Source: Burkholderia anthina
Lineage (GTDB): Bacteria; Pseudomonadota; Gammaproteobacteria; Burkholderiales; Burkholderiaceae
Direction of reading: 5' to 3'
Length of the DNA: 64,000 nt
Assembly (NCBI RefSeq): GCF_001547525.1
Contig: NZ_LNJP01000003.1
Location: 1,550,001-1,614,000, forward strand
Shown: positions 63,584 to 64,000 of the stretch, one piece after another
Numbering within the stretch: the stretch's first letter is position 1
How the letters are laid out: each line of letters opens with the position of its first letter
Notes under the pieces: model-generated
Seen by the model: the letters and a program-made list of their open reading frames with translations, nothing else
Databases searched by the model: none
Told to the model about the DNA's origin: nothing
Made by a program: the position numbers and the translations under genes

Positions 63584-64000
63584 TCACCCCCGCCGCGCCA
63601 CCAGTTCCGATACCGTCTGCGCGGCCTGCTGCAGCGGGCCGAGAAACTCCTTCACCATCTGCTTCGCGGTATGCCGCTGCGCGTTGCCGCTGATGTTCAT
63701 CGCGGCGATGATCTGCCCGCGCCGGTTGCGGATCGGCGCGGACAGCGACATCAGCCCCACCTCGAGTTCCTGATCGACCACGGCCCAGCCCTGCTGGCGC
63801 ACCTGCGCGATCGTCGCCTTCAGTTCGCCGATGTCGGTGATCGTGCGCGGCGTGTGCGCGCGGATGCCGCTCTGCGCGAGCGTTTCGTCGAGCGCCGCGT
63901 CGTCGAGCGCGGACAGCAGCACGCGGCCCATCGACGTGCAGTACGCGGGCAACCGGCTGCCGATCGACAGGTTGATCGTCATGATCTTGCGGGTCGGCAC
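63584..64000 (-). CDS. IclR-family transcriptional regulator (C-terminal part, cut by window end)
   Basis: At least 138 residues of an IclR effector domain: NLSIGSRLPAYCTSMGRVLLSALDD, VRQQGWAVVDQELEVGLMSLSAPIRNRRGQIIAAMNISG, ending FLGPLQQAAQTVSELVARRG. The DNA-binding N-terminus lies beyond 64000. IclR proteins of this form (PcaR/PobR-like) control aromatic-acid catabolism. Convergent with the DUF1016 gene. Confidence 0.93.
   Translation of the reverse strand: MPTRKIMTINLSIGSRLPAYCTSMGRVLLSALDDAALDETLAQSGIRAHTPRTITDIGELKATIAQVRQQGWAVVDQELEVGLMSLSAPIRNRRGQIIAAMNISGNAQRHTAKQMVKEFLGPLQQAAQTVSELVARRG

Noticed and set aside
1-64000. tRNA, rRNA, CRISPR array, prophage or replication origin
   Set aside because: None recognised on either strand. 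tRNAs were only checked by eye, so a dedicated search could still find one.

Overview
The window is very GC-rich, densely packed chromosomal DNA that reads as a Burkholderia (sensu stricto, most likely Burkholderia cepacia complex) chromosome. The supports are a FabV enoyl reductase carrying exactly the Tyr/Lys/Lys active-site residues described for Burkholderia FabV, a Burkholderia-type OmpC-family porin, a DUF3331 protein, an hmuRSTUV heme locus, and many small LysR/TetR/AraC-controlled metabolic cassettes. No rRNA, tRNA, CRISPR array or replication origin was recognised. Assignments rest on reading the sequence, not on database searches.

Layout. 0-7 kb: SDR, fabV, then a GbsR/MarR-type regulator followed by a four-gene operon (SDR-DoxX fusion, DUF2269-like membrane protein, DCC thiol-disulfide protein with membrane tail, membrane-anchored TIGR01777 epimerase). 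Two matching palindromes bracket the regulator and the operon. 7-19 kb: glutathione transferase, periplasmic serine hydrolase, HIT protein, small lipoprotein, ICMT-like methyltransferase, glycine-zipper protein, allE, LD-carboxypeptidase, aminoglycoside-phosphotransferase-like kinase, a second class A PBP and a TRIC-family membrane protein. 19.6-26.1 kb: heme uptake operon hmuRSTUV (minus strand) behind a clear Fur box. 26-32.2 kb: three small unknowns, a porin with tandem terminators, an orphan MetQ-like binding protein, an M14 deacylase and a basic amino-acid binding protein. 32.3-45 kb: LysR and GlxA-like AraC regulators, DUF3817/CopD-like pair, NCS2 purine permease, TetR with an O-methyltransferase, DUF3455, then two minus-strand groups (cyclase, old yellow enzyme, dkgB; and LLM oxidoreductase, MoaF-like, MFS efflux). 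The control regions of these two groups share an operator core that also sits immediately before the divergent LysR gene.

46-50 kb is a conspicuously AT-richer island. It carries a modular M23-like/SH3/GH19 peptidoglycan hydrolase that looks like an interbacterial effector, broken by a one-base slip in a poly-A run, followed directly by a small secreted protein placed where an immunity protein would be. No secretion genes are nearby. 50-57 kb: zwf, a TetR/SDR pair with matched operators, an amidohydrolase remnant, an SDR, two DJ-1/PfpI proteins and a LysR regulator. 57.2-64 kb: a probable IS630 transposase remnant, DUF3331, an M20 amidohydrolase, an MHS-type transporter, a second M14 deacylase (3' end frameshifted; paralogue of the one at 30 kb), a solo DUF1016/PDDEXK nuclease-like gene, and an IclR regulator cut by the window end.

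The strongest leads are the island's effector and immunity candidate, the three pairs of matched operator palindromes that define small regulons, and two frameshifts that can be located almost to the base by comparison with intact relatives.
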